Below, piece by piece: positions 63,269 through 64,000 of a stretch of 64,000 bases of DNA (positions are counted from its first letter, which is position 1; every line of letters begins with the position of its first letter). A program made the translations under genes and the position numbers. The DNA is from Streptomyces yatensis (GTDB lineage Bacteria; Actinomycetota; Actinomycetes; Streptomycetales; Streptomycetaceae): the NCBI RefSeq assembly GCF_018069625.1, contig NZ_CP072941.1:7564001-7628000 (forward strand). The letters run 5' to 3'. The notes beneath the pieces are model-generated. The model made no database searches, was not told the origin of the DNA, and worked only from the letters and a program-made list of their open reading frames with translations.

Positions 63269-64000
63269 CCCCAAGGGCTTCCTGACCACTGGCCGCGAGG
63301 TCGCCGAGACCCGTCCGGTGGACGAGCGCGTCAAGGACTGGAACGAGGTCTACGTCCCCGGTTCGCTGCTGCCGATCATCAGCAAGCAGGCCGGGCGGTG
63401 CATGGACTGCGGCATCCCGTTCTGTCACAACGGCTGTCCGCTGGGAAACCTCATCCCCGAGTGGAACGACTACGCCTATCGGCAGGACTGGCGCGAGGCC
63501 AGCGAGCGGCTGCACGCGACCAACAACTTCCCGGAGTTCACCGGGCGGCTGTGCCCGGCCCCGTGCGAGTCGGCCTGTGTGCTCGGCATCAACCAGCCCG
63601 CGGTGACCATCAAGAACGTCGAGGTCACCATCATCGACAAGGCGTGGGACGCGGGCGATGTCACCCCGCAGCCGCCCGAGCGGCTCAGCGGCAAGACCGT
63701 CGCCGTCATCGGCTCGGGCCCCGCGGGCCTGGCCGCCGCCCAGCAGCTCACCCGGGCCGGTCACACGGTGGCCGTCTATGAGCGGGCCGACCGCATCGGC
63801 GGGCTGCTGCGCTACGGCATCCCCGAGTTCAAGATGGAGAAGCGGCACATCAACCGCCGTATCGAGCAGATGCGCGCGGAGGGCACCAAGTTCCGCACCG
63901 AGACCGAGATCGGCCGCGACATCGACGCCGCCAAGCTGCGCAAGCGGTACGACGCCGTGGTCATCGCGGCCGGCGCCACCACCTCGCGCGATCTGCCGGC
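63261..64000 (+). CDS. gltD: Glutamate synthase small subunit, N-terminal part (runs off the window)
   Basis: 246 codons are visible. The N-terminal Fe-S cysteines are in [17 protein letters not shown] and [14 protein letters not shown], and the first FAD-binding motif is [17 protein letters not shown], continuing to [14 protein letters not shown]. Starts in ATGGCTGA, overlapping the gltB stop. Supplies electrons from NADPH to GltB. Confidence 0.97.

Overview
The window reads as a stretch of Streptomyces (or very close relative) core chromosome. Base composition is very GC-rich with GC at nearly every third codon position, GTG starts and GTGA/ATGA stop-start overlaps are common, and the gene order divIVA-ileS-(DksA-like)-lspA-rluD ... 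dnaE ... hisDCB-hisH-priA-hisF ... hisI-trpE ... trpC-trpM-trpB-trpA-lgt ... gltB-gltD is the order I recall for this part of Streptomyces chromosomes. The species cannot be named from sequence alone.

Layout. 1-8.4 kb: end of divIVA, ileS with a translational T-box leader, a DksA-type zinc-finger protein with a lysine-rich tail, signal peptidase II, RluD, an acetyltransferase and an MscS channel. 8.5-15.1 kb: a dienelactone-hydrolase-like protein, a Tat-exported PhoD phosphatase, two membrane-anchored DsbA-like proteins around a membrane protein, and a DUF2252 protein. 15.3-27.9 kb: dnaE, a 59-residue basic protein, a NYN-domain protein, a three-repeat IPT/TIG protein, an ABC exporter pair, a DUF2567-type membrane protein, a YbaK-type deacylase, a LON-domain protein and a large beta-helix-like membrane protein. 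28.0-34.0 kb: the tightly overlapping his operon, with a small membrane protein and a RidA protein inside it. 34.0-48.3 kb: accessory region between hisF and hisI (ECF sigma factor with a CU044_5270 partner, MerR/old yellow enzyme pair, OsmC, a TIR-NB-ARC-TPR protein divergent from a small membrane protein, HIT and GntR genes, an immunity-like micro-ORF under TCTAGA operators, an SDR, a hidden 54-codon membrane peptide, a NUDIX gene, a broken recombinase, GH114, TIGR03085 and Septum_form proteins). 48.3-57.5 kb: hisI, trpE, trpC, trpM, trpB, trpA, a third DsbA-like protein and lgt. 57.7-64 kb: a VIT-type metal transporter and gltB-gltD, with gltD running off the end.

How it works together. 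The his and trp genes share PriA, which in this lineage serves both HisA and TrpF reactions, and no separate trpF is seen. GltBD supplies glutamate. Lgt and LspA are two steps of lipoprotein maturation. The most distinctive part is 38-45.3 kb: an NLR-like TIR/NB-ARC/TPR protein with a TTA (bldA) codon, its divergent membrane partner, a GntR operator array driving a 46-residue colicin-immunity-like peptide, and the wreck of a recombinase, which together suggest a transferred conflict/defence cassette. Other non-coding features are perfect-hairpin dispersed repeats between convergent genes, short tandem arrays at gene 3' ends, and several palindromes upstream of promoters.
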